From Stenotrophomonas sp. UBA7346 (GTDB lineage Bacteria; Pseudomonadota; Gammaproteobacteria; Xanthomonadales; Xanthomonadaceae), in assembly GCA_002471015.1 (NCBI GenBank), contig DKPB01000074.1, forward strand, positions 1-13,977: 13,977 nucleotides of DNA. Direction: 5' to 3'. The translations under genes and the position numbers were made by a program. Below the pieces are notes generated by a model. That model was given only the letters and a program-made list of their open reading frames with translations, was not told where the DNA came from and ran no database searches. Positions 7,716 through 13,936 of this stretch are shown in pieces (positions within the stretch are counted from its first letter, which is position 1; every line of letters starts with the position of its first letter).

Positions 7716-8792
7716 ATGAGCATTCTGGATTTCATCAAGAAGGAACTGATCGAGATCATCGAGTGGACCGATGACTCGCGTGACACGCTGTCCTACCGCT
7801 GGCCCGACGAGGATCGCCAGATCAAGAATGGCGCGCAGCTGATCGTGCGCGAATCGCAGATGGTGCAGTTTGTCGCCGCCGGCCAGTACGCCGATCTGTT
7901 CGGCCCCGGCAAGCACACGCTGAGCACCCAGAACATCCCGGTGCTGTCCACCATCCTGGGCTGGAAGTACGGTTTCGAGTCGCCGTTCAAGTGCGATGTC
8001 TACTACCTCAATACGCGCCTGTTCACCGGCAACAAGTGGGGCACCGCCAACCCGGTGATGATGCGCGACGCCGATTTTGGCGTGGTGCGCCTGCGCGCCT
8101 TTGGTACCTATGACTTCCGCATCGTCGACCCGCCGAAGTTCCTCAAGGAAGTGGCTGGCACCGACCAGAATTTCCGCTTGGACGAATTTGCCGACACCAT
8201 GCGTTCGCGCATCGTCAGCGTGTTCACCGAAGCCCTGGCCAAGGCCGGCGTGCCGGCGCTGGATGTGGCCGCGCGTTACTCCGAACTGGGCGAGGCGCTG
8301 CTGCCCATCATCAACCCGGCCATGTCCGGCAAGTACGGCATCGAGATCACCAGCTTCATCCTGGAAAACGTGTCGGTGCCGCCGGAAGTGGAGCAGGCCA
8401 TCGACAAGCGCTCCAGCATGGGCGTGATCGGCAACCTCAACGACTACGTGAAGTACCAGATGGGCCACGGCATGGGCGAGGGCGGTGAAGGTGCTGCTGC
8501 CGCGGCAGTGCCGGCGCAGATGGCGGTGGGCTTCGGCATGGCGCAGGAAATGATGCGCAGCATGCAGGGCACGCCACCTGCTGCAGGCGCGGCGGTGCCA
8601 CCGCCGTTGCCGGCAGCCGGCGCGGATGCGGCGGTGCTGGACGTACTTACCCCCGAGCAGGCCGCGCAGGCCTTGTCGGTGTCGGTGGAGGACGTGATGG
8701 CGTCGATTGCCGCCGGTGAGCTGAAGGCGCGCAAGATCGGCAATGCCACCCGCATCGCCCGTTCGGCACTGGAAGAGTTCCTGCGCGGCTGA
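7716..8792 (+). CDS. SPFH (band-7) protein with C-terminal excisionase-like HTH
   Basis: This 358-residue protein has an SPFH/band-7 domain over about residues 30-240. It contains IVRESQMVQFVAAGQYADLFGPGKHTL, split as an N-terminal strand block, and AFGTYDFRIVDPPKFLKEVAG. A helical ending follows (EQAIDKRSSMGVIGNL). It matches the YdjI or virion-core-like SPFH group by recall. No signal peptide or membrane span is seen; an amphipathic start (MSILDFIKKELIEIIEW) may bind the membrane. An Ala/Pro/Met-rich linker (about 264-310) leads to residues 311-358. These read LTPEQAAQALSVSVEDVMAS and then AAGELKARKIGNATRIARSA, the pattern of the excisionase/MerR-like HTH_17 fold. SPFH proteins build membrane scaffolds; the added domain is unusual. 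The stop overlaps the next start as TGATG, so the two genes form one unit. Confidence 0.85.
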   Translation: MSILDFIKKELIEIIEWTDDSRDTLSYRWPDEDRQIKNGAQLIVRESQMVQFVAAGQYADLFGPGKHTLSTQNIPVLSTILGWKYGFESPFKCDVYYLNTRLFTGNKWGTANPVMMRDADFGVVRLRAFGTYDFRIVDPPKFLKEVAGTDQNFRLDEFADTMRSRIVSVFTEALAKAGVPALDVAARYSELGEALLPIINPAMSGKYGIEITSFILENVSVPPEVEQAIDKRSSMGVIGNLNDYVKYQMGHGMGEGGEGAAAAAVPAQMAVGFGMAQEMMRSMQGTPPAAGAAVPPPLPAAGADAAVLDVLTPEQAAQALSVSVEDVMASIAAGELKARKIGNATRIARSALEEFLRG

Positions 8793-9991
8793 TGAACAAC
8801 GCAACGGTTGGCAAACATCCCTGCCCGGAATGTGGCGGGGATCTGCAATGGAATGCCGCCAAGCAGGCGCTGGCCTGCCCGTACTGCGGCACCATCGTGC
8901 CGCTGTCGCAGGCGGCCGAGGGCGTGGGCGATGGCAGCGCCGGTGTGGTGGAGCAGGATCTGCTGGCGGCCTTGCAGCGCCTGCAGGCGCAGGAATCCGA
9001 GCCGCCACCGCTGCCGCCGTCGGCGCAGGGCGGTGTGGTTGGCATGCTGCAGAGCATGGCCGCCACGCCCGCCGGGCAACGCGGCTATGGTGCGCAGCCG
9101 CGCGAGGTGCAATGCCAGAGCTGCCATGCGATCTCGGTGTTCGTCGATGGCAAGGTGGCTGACCGCTGCGAGTTCTGCGGCTCGCCGTCCATCATCGATC
9201 ACCAGTCGCTGGGCGACGCCATCACCCCGCAGAGCCTGCTGCCCTTCAAGATCAGCGATGGGCAGGTACGCGACAGCATCCGCAGGTGGTATGGCAGCCG
9301 CTGGTTTGCGCCCAACAAGCTCAAGCGCGCGGCGCTGACCGATACGCTCAAGGGCATGTACCTGCCGTACTGGACGTTTGACGCCCATGTTGCCGCGCGC
9401 TGGACGGCCGAGGCGGGTTACCACTACTACGTCACCGTCAGTTATCGCGACTCCAATGGCAACACCCAGACCCGCCAGGAACAGCGCACGCGCTGGGAGC
9501 CGGCGGCCGGCTCACTGCAGCATTTCTTCGATGACGAGCTGGTGCCGGGCACGGTGGGGGTGCATCCGGAACTGCTGGCCAAGATCGGCCAGTTCCCGAC
9601 CACCAGCGACCTGAAGCCGTACTCGCCCGAGTTCGTGCGTGGCTGGACCGTGGAGCGCTACCAGGTGGACCTGCGCCAGGCTGCACAACGCGGCGAGGCG
9701 CAGATGCAGGCGCAGACCCGTGCGCTGTGTGCCGACCAGGTACCCGGCGATACGCACCGCAACCTGCAGGTGCAGGCCAACTACAGTGCGCGCACCTTCA
9801 AGCACATCCTGGTGCCGGTATGGCTGGTCAGCTACACCTATGGCGCGCGCAGTTACCAGGTGCTGGCCAATGGCTACACCGGTGCGCTGGCTGGCGAGCG
9901 CCCTTACAGCGCATGGAAGATATTCTTCGCGGTGCTGGCCGGCGTGCTTGCCCTGCTGGTGCTGCTGTACGTGCTGGGTGCTGCGCAGTAA
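8792..9991 (+). CDS. Double zinc-ribbon, tail-anchored membrane protein
   Basis: This 399-residue protein carries two four-cysteine zinc ribbons: Cys11, Cys14, Cys29, Cys32 (CPECGG and CPYCGT) and Cys108, Cys111, Cys126, Cys129 (CQSCHA and CEFCGS). A low-complexity linker separates them. The middle is a beta-rich region (YLPYWTFDAHVAARWTAEAG, then HYYVTVSYRD and LVPVWLVSYTYG). One membrane span near the C terminus (about 376-396, FFAVLAGVLALLVLLYVLG) leaves most of the protein in the cytosol. The layout recalls Bacillus YdjG, which pairs with the SPFH protein YdjI in one operon; that is recalled and not tested. Here too it follows the SPFH gene, with a one-base TGATG overlap. It may anchor or recruit the SPFH scaffold at the membrane. 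No enzymatic motif is seen, and the function is unknown. Confidence 0.82.
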   Translation: MNNATVGKHPCPECGGDLQWNAAKQALACPYCGTIVPLSQAAEGVGDGSAGVVEQDLLAALQRLQAQESEPPPLPPSAQGGVVGMLQSMAATPAGQRGYGAQPREVQCQSCHAISVFVDGKVADRCEFCGSPSIIDHQSLGDAITPQSLLPFKISDGQVRDSIRRWYGSRWFAPNKLKRAALTDTLKGMYLPYWTFDAHVAARWTAEAGYHYYVTVSYRDSNGNTQTRQEQRTRWEPAAGSLQHFFDDELVPGTVGVHPELLAKIGQFPTTSDLKPYSPEFVRGWTVERYQVDLRQAAQRGEAQMQAQTRALCADQVPGDTHRNLQVQANYSARTFKHILVPVWLVSYTYGARSYQVLANGYTGALAGERPYSAWKIFFAVLAGVLALLVLLYVLGAAQ

Positions 9992-10012
9992 GCACGGCAG
10001 TTTCTGCCGTGC
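9992..10012 (+). terminator. Hairpin terminator after the SPFH operon
   Basis: GCACGGCAG (9992-10000), loop TTT, CTGCCGTGC (10004-10012) make a perfect 9-bp stem right after the TAA stop. Only TGTTC follows, so there is no true T-tract. It probably marks the operon end, with termination or 3' protection. Confidence 0.6.
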
Positions 10013-10028
10013 TGTTCAGCGTGCAGGC

Positions 10029-10057
10029 TTGAATTTCCGGCTTTTCTCCCTCATATG
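10029..10057 (+). promoter_or_regulatory. Possible promoter of the small zinc-ribbon gene
   Basis: TTGAAT (10029-10034) and CATATG (10052-10057) are spaced by 17 bases in a stretch that is clearly AT-richer than its surroundings. They lie between the upstream hairpin and the next start. The -10 match is poor, so this is tentative. Confidence 0.3.
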
Positions 10058-10089
10058 TGTTCGCTTGGAAAGCAAAAAGAGGGAGGCTT

Positions 10090-10242
10090 ATGGAAGCCAA
10101 CACGACTGGAAGGGTCCAGTGCACACGGTGCAAGGCGGTATACGCGCCGGTGATCAAGGTATTGGAACGGGTCTGCCCGGAATGCCTTTCAATCAAGACA
10201 GTGCCGTTGCAGATGGCACAGGCCACAGCCGACAAACGCTGA
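10090..10242 (+). CDS. Small zinc-ribbon protein, 50 residues, unknown function
   Basis: The ATG at 10090 follows GGGAGG (10081-10086), a strong ribosome site at short spacing. The frame can be extended to a GTG-type start at 10057, but that part is basic and has no ribosome site. The product has two CxxC knuckles, CTRC and CPEC, separated by 15 residues (VQCTRCKAVYAPVIKVLE, then VCPECLSIKTVPLQ). This is the spacing of a compact zinc ribbon that binds nucleic acid or protein. The C-terminal tail is polar. The gene sits between a hairpin upstream and an intrinsic terminator downstream, so it looks like its own transcription unit. It follows a larger double zinc-ribbon gene, which may or may not be meaningful. 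No family was recognised. Confidence 0.68.
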   Translation: MEANTTGRVQCTRCKAVYAPVIKVLERVCPECLSIKTVPLQMAQATADKR

Positions 10243-10267
10243 CACAACACACGTAGTAAACCCGCAG

Positions 10268-10292
10268 GGCCAGGCATCGACCTGGCCTTTTT
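10268..10292 (+). terminator. Intrinsic (Rho-independent) terminator
   Basis: GGCCAGG (10268-10274), loop CATCGA, CCTGGCC (10281-10287) form a perfect 7-bp stem followed directly by TTTTT (10288-10292). It lies 25 bases after the small zinc-ribbon stop and insulates the cytochrome operon from upstream transcription. Confidence 0.9.
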
Positions 10293-10313
10293 GTTGCCCG
10301 TCGCTCACTGCAG

Positions 10314-10340
10314 CAGGCGTGCCACTCCGAGCCACGCCTG
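10314..10340. repeat. 8-bp inverted repeat upstream of the cytochrome operon
   Basis: CAGGCGTG (10314-10321) and CACGCCTG (10333-10340) are perfect inverted copies with an 11-base gap. They lie about 66 bases upstream of the FNR-like site. It could be an operator for a dimeric regulator or a chance hairpin; there is no T-run. Confidence 0.3.
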
Positions 10341-10405
10341 GCGCCCGCCATCATCTTTGCCTGGACTTTGCCGCATCGGTGCAAACCCCGGCCATGCGGC
10401 TGCGT

Positions 10406-10419
10406 TTGATCTTGATCAG
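10406..10419 (+). promoter_or_regulatory. FNR/Anr-type binding site
   Basis: TTGATCTTGATCAG matches the FNR/Anr consensus TTGAT-N4-ATCAA at 9 of 10 defined bases. Its centre (10412.5) is exactly 41.5 bases upstream of a start point predicted at 10454 from the GAAAAT hexamer at 10442-10447. This is the class II activator geometry. The site precedes the cytochrome operon by 56 bases. It implies induction when oxygen falls, which would need testing. Confidence 0.6.
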
Positions 10420-10441
10420 GGCGCAGGCACAGCGCAGCGCA

Positions 10442-10447
10442 GAAAAT
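10442..10447 (+). promoter_or_regulatory. Candidate -10 element of the cytochrome operon
   Basis: GAAAAT matches TATAAT at 4 of 6 bases and sits at -12 to -7 if transcription starts at 10454. No good -35 is present, which is expected for an FNR class II promoter because the activator overlaps that position. The leader would be about 22 bases, with GGAGA at 10469-10473 as ribosome site. Confidence 0.4.
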
Positions 10448-10475
10448 GGCGCCGCACCCAGCCCGGCCGGAGATC

Positions 10476-11822
10476 ATGCGCAAATTAACCAAAATCGTCC
10501 TGGTGGGGGCCATAGGCTTCGCCGCTGCTTATGGTGGGGCACGTCTGCTGCCTGCGTGGCTCGCACCCGCGCAGCCGGGCACGGTGGATATCAAGGACCC
10601 GCAGCTGATCCAGCGCGGCGCCTATCTGTCGCATGTGGCCGATTGCGCGGCCTGCCATACCGCCCCCGGCGGCAAGCCATTTGCCGGCGGCCTGGGCATG
10701 CAGACGCCGATGGGCACAATCTACTCGACCAACATCACCCCTGATCCGGCGCACGGCATCGGCGGCTACAGCTATGCCGACTTCGAACGCGCGGTGCGCC
10801 GCGGCGTACGTGCCGATGGCCAGCCCCTGTATCCGGCCATGCCGTATGTGTCGTATGCGATCACCTCCGACGATGAGATCAAGGCCTTGTACGCCTATTT
10901 CATGTCCTCGGTGCAGCCGGTGGACCAGGCCAATGCTGCCACCACCATTCCGTGGCCGGCCAGCATGCGTTGGCCGCTGTCCTACTGGCAGCTGATGTTC
11001 GCGCGCCCGCGCAGCTTCCAGGCCGATCCCGGCATGGATGCGGTGGCGCAGCGCGGTGCCTATCTGGTGGAAGGCTTCGCCCACTGCGGCGCCTGCCATA
11101 CGCCCCGCGGCCTGGCCTTCCAGGAAAAGGCGCTGGGCGAGGATGGCAGCCGCCACTTCCTGTCCGGTTCGGTGCTGGAGGGCTGGTACGCCAAGAACCT
11201 GCGCGACGAAGGCACCGGCCTGGCAACGTGGGGCGAGGCCGATATCGTCGAGTTCCTGCGCAGCGGCCGCACCGATCGCACCGCCGCCTTCGGTGGCATG
11301 GCCGACGTGGTCCAGCACAGCACCCAGCACATGACGGCCGAGGATCTGCAGGCCATGGCGCACTACCTCAAGCAATTGCCGGCGCGCGCAGGCCGCGCCC
11401 CGCAATGGCAGCCCGGCCAGGACACCACCACCGCGCAGCTGCGTGCCGGTGACTACAGCGTGCCGGGTGCGCTGGTGTATTCCGAGCATTGCCAGGCCTG
11501 CCATCGCGCCGACGGGCGGGGGGCACCGCGGATCTATCCGGCGCTGGCTGGCAACTCCATCGTGTTCGCCGACGACCCCAGCTCGTTGATCCAGGTGACC
11601 CTGGCCGGTGGCCGCACGCCAGACACGGTGCATGACCGCATGGCCTTCAGCATGCCGGGCTTTGCCAATGTCTCGAATAAGGAACTGGCCGACGTGCTGA
11701 GCTTCATCCGCAACAGCTGGGGCAATCATGCCAGCACGGTCAGTGCCGACGACATCGCGCGCATGCGCCGCGTGGTGGCGGACAAGCCGGTGCACTACGT
11801 GCCGGTGGAGGAATCGAAATGA
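10476..11822 (+). CDS. Triheme cytochrome c, AdhB/gluconate-dehydrogenase-subunit type
   Basis: The 448-residue periplasmic protein begins with a signal or anchor sequence (MRKLTKIVLVGAIGFAAAYG). It carries three c-type heme sites: CAACH (57-61), CGACH (204-208) and CQACH (339-343). Each sits in its own cytochrome domain, with Met-containing loops such as YPAMPYVSYA and FSMPGFANVS as likely sixth ligands. Layout and length are those of the triheme subunit of membrane alcohol, gluconate or sorbitol dehydrogenases, which hands electrons to the quinone pool or oxidases. No flavin or quinoprotein catalytic partner is adjacent; instead it overlaps a TsdA-like gene by ATGA. It may therefore be the electron partner of that enzyme. 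The ATG at 10476 is chosen over 10446 because it directly precedes the signal sequence and has GGAGA 2-3 bases upstream. The FNR-like site upstream suggests oxygen control. Confidence 0.9.
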   Translation: MRKLTKIVLVGAIGFAAAYGGARLLPAWLAPAQPGTVDIKDPQLIQRGAYLSHVADCAACHTAPGGKPFAGGLGMQTPMGTIYSTNITPDPAHGIGGYSYADFERAVRRGVRADGQPLYPAMPYVSYAITSDDEIKALYAYFMSSVQPVDQANAATTIPWPASMRWPLSYWQLMFARPRSFQADPGMDAVAQRGAYLVEGFAHCGACHTPRGLAFQEKALGEDGSRHFLSGSVLEGWYAKNLRDEGTGLATWGEADIVEFLRSGRTDRTAAFGGMADVVQHSTQHMTAEDLQAMAHYLKQLPARAGRAPQWQPGQDTTTAQLRAGDYSVPGALVYSEHCQACHRADGRGAPRIYPALAGNSIVFADDPSSLIQVTLAGGRTPDTVHDRMAFSMPGFANVSNKELADVLSFIRNSWGNHASTVSADDIARMRRVVADKPVHYVPVEESK

Positions 11823-12727
11823 AGCACGCAATGCTGATTGCCGGAGCCGCCCTGGCAGCGCTGGTACTGGCCGGGGCCGGTGCCTGGCACCATCACAACC
11901 ATCCCGACCTGGACGCCCCCGCACCGGCTGCCATGGATGTGCTGGACAAGCAGGGCAAGGTGCTGGGCCAGCACGTGCTGCCCAGCGCGCAGGAGATTGC
12001 CGGCCTGTCCAATGCCGAGTCGGTGATGCTGGGCCGGCGCCTGCTCAACGAGACCGCGCGGCTGCTGCCGGACAATGTCGGCAATGGCCTCAACTGCAAC
12101 TCCTGCCACATGGCGCAGGGCCGTTTCGCGCTGCGTAACCACTACATCAACACCGGCGGCAACTACCCGCGTTACATGCCACGCCCGGGCAAGCCGATCG
12201 ACCTGGCCGAGCGTATCAACGGCTGTTTCGTGCGCTCGATGAACGGCCACAAGCTGGCGGTGGATTCGGCCGAGATGAAGGGCATGCTCGATTACATGCA
12301 CTGGTTGGGCCAGGGCATGCCGCAGGGCAGCAAGGTGGCGGGCCGTACCGAGGGCGAGATTGACCAGACGCTGCAGCCGGACCCGGTGCGCGGTGAGGCG
12401 ATCTACGCGGCGCAATGCGCCAGCTGCCACGGCAACGATGGCGAGGGCATGAAGGACCAGTTCAATGAATACCTGTTCCCGCCGCTATGGGGGGATGACT
12501 CCTTCAACATCGGTGCCGGCATGGCGCGCCTGTACAAGGCGGCCGCCTTCGTCAAGTACAACATGCCGCTGGCGGTGAACCAGGAGCCACCCTTTGGCCA
12601 GGGCGAACTCAGCGACCAGGAGGCCGTTGATGTTGCCTATTACTTCACCCAAAAGCCACGCCCGGATTTCGCTGGCAAGGCCAATGACTGGCCGCGCGAC
12701 AAGAAACCCAAGGACGCGCGTTACTGA
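11819..12727 (+). CDS. tsdA: TsdA-like diheme cytochrome c (thiosulfate dehydrogenase/tetrathionate reductase family)
   Basis: The 302-residue periplasmic protein starts with a signal-anchor (MKHAMLIAGAALAALVLAG) and an odd WHHHNHP cluster. It has two heme sites, CNSCH (93-97) and CASCH (200-204). Between them, ERINGCFVRSMNG carries Cys136, the position of the rare Cys ligand of heme 1 in TsdA. The candidate heme 2 ligand Met249 (VKYNMPL) is 49 residues after Cys200, the same distance as in Allochromatium TsdA by recall. The residue before it is Asn248, as in Campylobacter TsdA, rather than the Lys of Allochromatium. TsdA joins two thiosulfates into tetrathionate, or the reverse. The other TsdA landmarks, GNGLNC and the closing GELSDQEAVDVAYYFTQKPRP, are present. 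It is the second gene of the operon, overlapping the triheme gene by ATGA. Direction and substrate are inferred, and the symbol is tentative. Confidence 0.78.
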   Translation: MKHAMLIAGAALAALVLAGAGAWHHHNHPDLDAPAPAAMDVLDKQGKVLGQHVLPSAQEIAGLSNAESVMLGRRLLNETARLLPDNVGNGLNCNSCHMAQGRFALRNHYINTGGNYPRYMPRPGKPIDLAERINGCFVRSMNGHKLAVDSAEMKGMLDYMHWLGQGMPQGSKVAGRTEGEIDQTLQPDPVRGEAIYAAQCASCHGNDGEGMKDQFNEYLFPPLWGDDSFNIGAGMARLYKAAAFVKYNMPLAVNQEPPFGQGELSDQEAVDVAYYFTQKPRPDFAGKANDWPRDKKPKDARY

Positions 12728-12734
12728 TCGCAGG

Positions 12735-12750
12735 GGCGGCAACGGCCGCC
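12735..12750 (+). other. GC hairpin abutting the porin ribosome site
   Basis: GGCGGC (12735-12740), loop AACG, GCCGCC (12745-12750) form a 6-bp stem 7 bases after the TsdA-like stop. It directly touches the AGGAGAG ribosome site (12751-12757). It may act as an mRNA stability or processing element that lets the porin be made at a different level from the cytochromes. Confidence 0.4.
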
Positions 12751-12761
12751 AGGAGAGCACC

Positions 12762-13772
12762 ATGCAATGCGTTTCACCCTCTACCGTTGTTGCCGGGTTG
12801 CTGGCCCTGTGCCTGCCGCTGGCCGCAGCGGCGCAGCAGGCCGATACCACGGTGTCGGCGCAGATCTTCATCAATGCCAGCCAGCTCGACCGCGATGGCC
12901 GCGCCACGGCCGATGAGGGCTTGGCGCTGGATCTCAAGCGCACCTTCATCACCGTTGACCACCGCTTCAACCAGAACTGGTCGGCGCAGGTGACCACCGA
13001 CGTGCAGTGGCTGCGCAACAGCGATGTCAGTGACCTGTGGTTGCGCCATGCCTACCTGCAGCGCAGCTTCGGCAAGGGCAGCTGGCTGCGGTTGGGCAAT
13101 GCGCCCACGCCCTGGATCCAGCAGGAATCGGCGCGCGAAGGCTACCGGTATGTGGATGCGGGCCTGATCGCGCGCACCAAGATGGGCGCGCCAGCCGACT
13201 ATGGTGTGCACGGCCAGTACGCGCGTGGAGATTTCACCTACGCAGCGTCAGTGGTGACCGGCGGCGGCTTCCAGAAGCCGCGCCTGGGCCGCCGTGCCGA
13301 TATCGAGGCGCGTGTGGGTTGGGTGCCGCTCAAGGGCGTTGAGCTTGCCGTGGGTGGCTACCGTGGCACGCGTGCGCAGGACGCGGGTGAGCGCACGCGC
13401 GAGCACACCGCCCAGCGCTGGAATGCGATGGCCAGCTGGGTGGGCGAGCGTAGCCGTGTCGGCGCGCAGTACTTCCGTGCCGAGGACTGGACCCGTGTGG
13501 TCAAACCGGGCAGTGACGATCAGCGCGGTTGGTCGGGTTGGGCCAGTTACCAGTTGAGCCCGCAGTACGCGCTGTTCACCCGCCACGAAGAAACCCGCAT
13601 GAGCCTGGATATCGATCCGCGCACCCGCGAGCGTTACAGCATGGTGGGCGTGGAATGGAAGCCGAACAAGCACCTGCGGTTGTCGGCAGTGGGTAAGCAG
13701 GTACGGCAGGAAACGGCGAAATCGCGGCTGGATAGCCACGAGGCCGGCCTGTGGGCGCAGCTGGCGTTCTGA
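12762..13772 (+). CDS. Small outer-membrane beta-barrel porin
   Basis: The 336-residue protein starts at ATG 12762 behind a strong AGGAG at optimal spacing; the longer open frame from 12594 lies inside the previous gene and is discarded. A signal peptide (MQCVSPSTVVAGLLALCLPL, cut near AAA-QQ) is followed by many amphipathic strands with alternating polar and hydrophobic residues (TFITVDHRFNQNWSAQVTTD, RNSDVSDLWLRHAYLQRSF, WNAMASWVGERSRVGAQYF). The protein ends in ...WAQLAF, the C-terminal Phe that Bam recognises. It resembles phosphate-selective porins O/P by general pattern but is about 80 residues shorter, so the barrel may have fewer strands. As the third gene of the cytochrome operon, it may admit the anionic substrate of the TsdA-like enzyme; this is inferred from position only. 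It is followed by a block of hairpin repeats. Confidence 0.82.
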   Translation: MQCVSPSTVVAGLLALCLPLAAAAQQADTTVSAQIFINASQLDRDGRATADEGLALDLKRTFITVDHRFNQNWSAQVTTDVQWLRNSDVSDLWLRHAYLQRSFGKGSWLRLGNAPTPWIQQESAREGYRYVDAGLIARTKMGAPADYGVHGQYARGDFTYAASVVTGGGFQKPRLGRRADIEARVGWVPLKGVELAVGGYRGTRAQDAGERTREHTAQRWNAMASWVGERSRVGAQYFRAEDWTRVVKPGSDDQRGWSGWASYQLSPQYALFTRHEETRMSLDIDPRTRERYSMVGVEWKPNKHLRLSAVGKQVRQETAKSRLDSHEAGLWAQLAF

Positions 13773-13794
13773 GCAGGCGACGCGATAGCGAGGC

Positions 13795-13835
13795 GGAACT
13801 GCCGCTTCGCTCCTCCCCTTTGGCGCAGCCAAGGG
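13795..13835. repeat. Hairpin repeat copy, first of a 41-base direct pair
   Basis: These 41 bases recur exactly at 13937-13977. They include CCTCCCCTTTGGC and GCCAAGGGGGAGG, a near-perfect hairpin with a GCA loop. A G-rich tail (GGGAGGCTGGGAGGGGG) extends to about 13853. The copy starts 23 bases after the porin stop and may mark the operon end. Confidence 0.85.
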
Positions 13836-13893
13836 GGAGGCTGGGAGGGGGTAGCTGTTGCTGTTGGCGTGAGCTGAAGCAAAGCGCTTGAAA

Positions 13894-13935
13894 GCACCCC
13901 TCCCCAACCCTCCCCTTCGCTGCGCGAAAGGGAGG
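13894..13935. repeat. Hairpin repeat copy sharing 23 bases with the bioD-side repeat
   Basis: Bases 13894-13916 are identical to 5100-5122 (GCACCCCTCCCCAACC onward). They continue into a hairpin CCTCCCCTTCGC with GCGAAAGGGAGG. The C-rich tail precedes the hairpin, so the unit is in the opposite orientation to its two neighbours. Confidence 0.85.
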
Positions 13936-13936
13936 G

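Noticed and set aside
7668..9008. Long minus-strand open frame opposite the SPFH and zinc-ribbon genes
   Set aside because: The product is His- and Arg-rich with no domain pattern. The plus-strand genes here have clear domains and a TGATG junction.
10485..11924. Long minus-strand open frame opposite the triheme cytochrome
   Set aside because: It is the antisense shadow of a GC-rich gene; the plus strand carries three CxxCH motifs.
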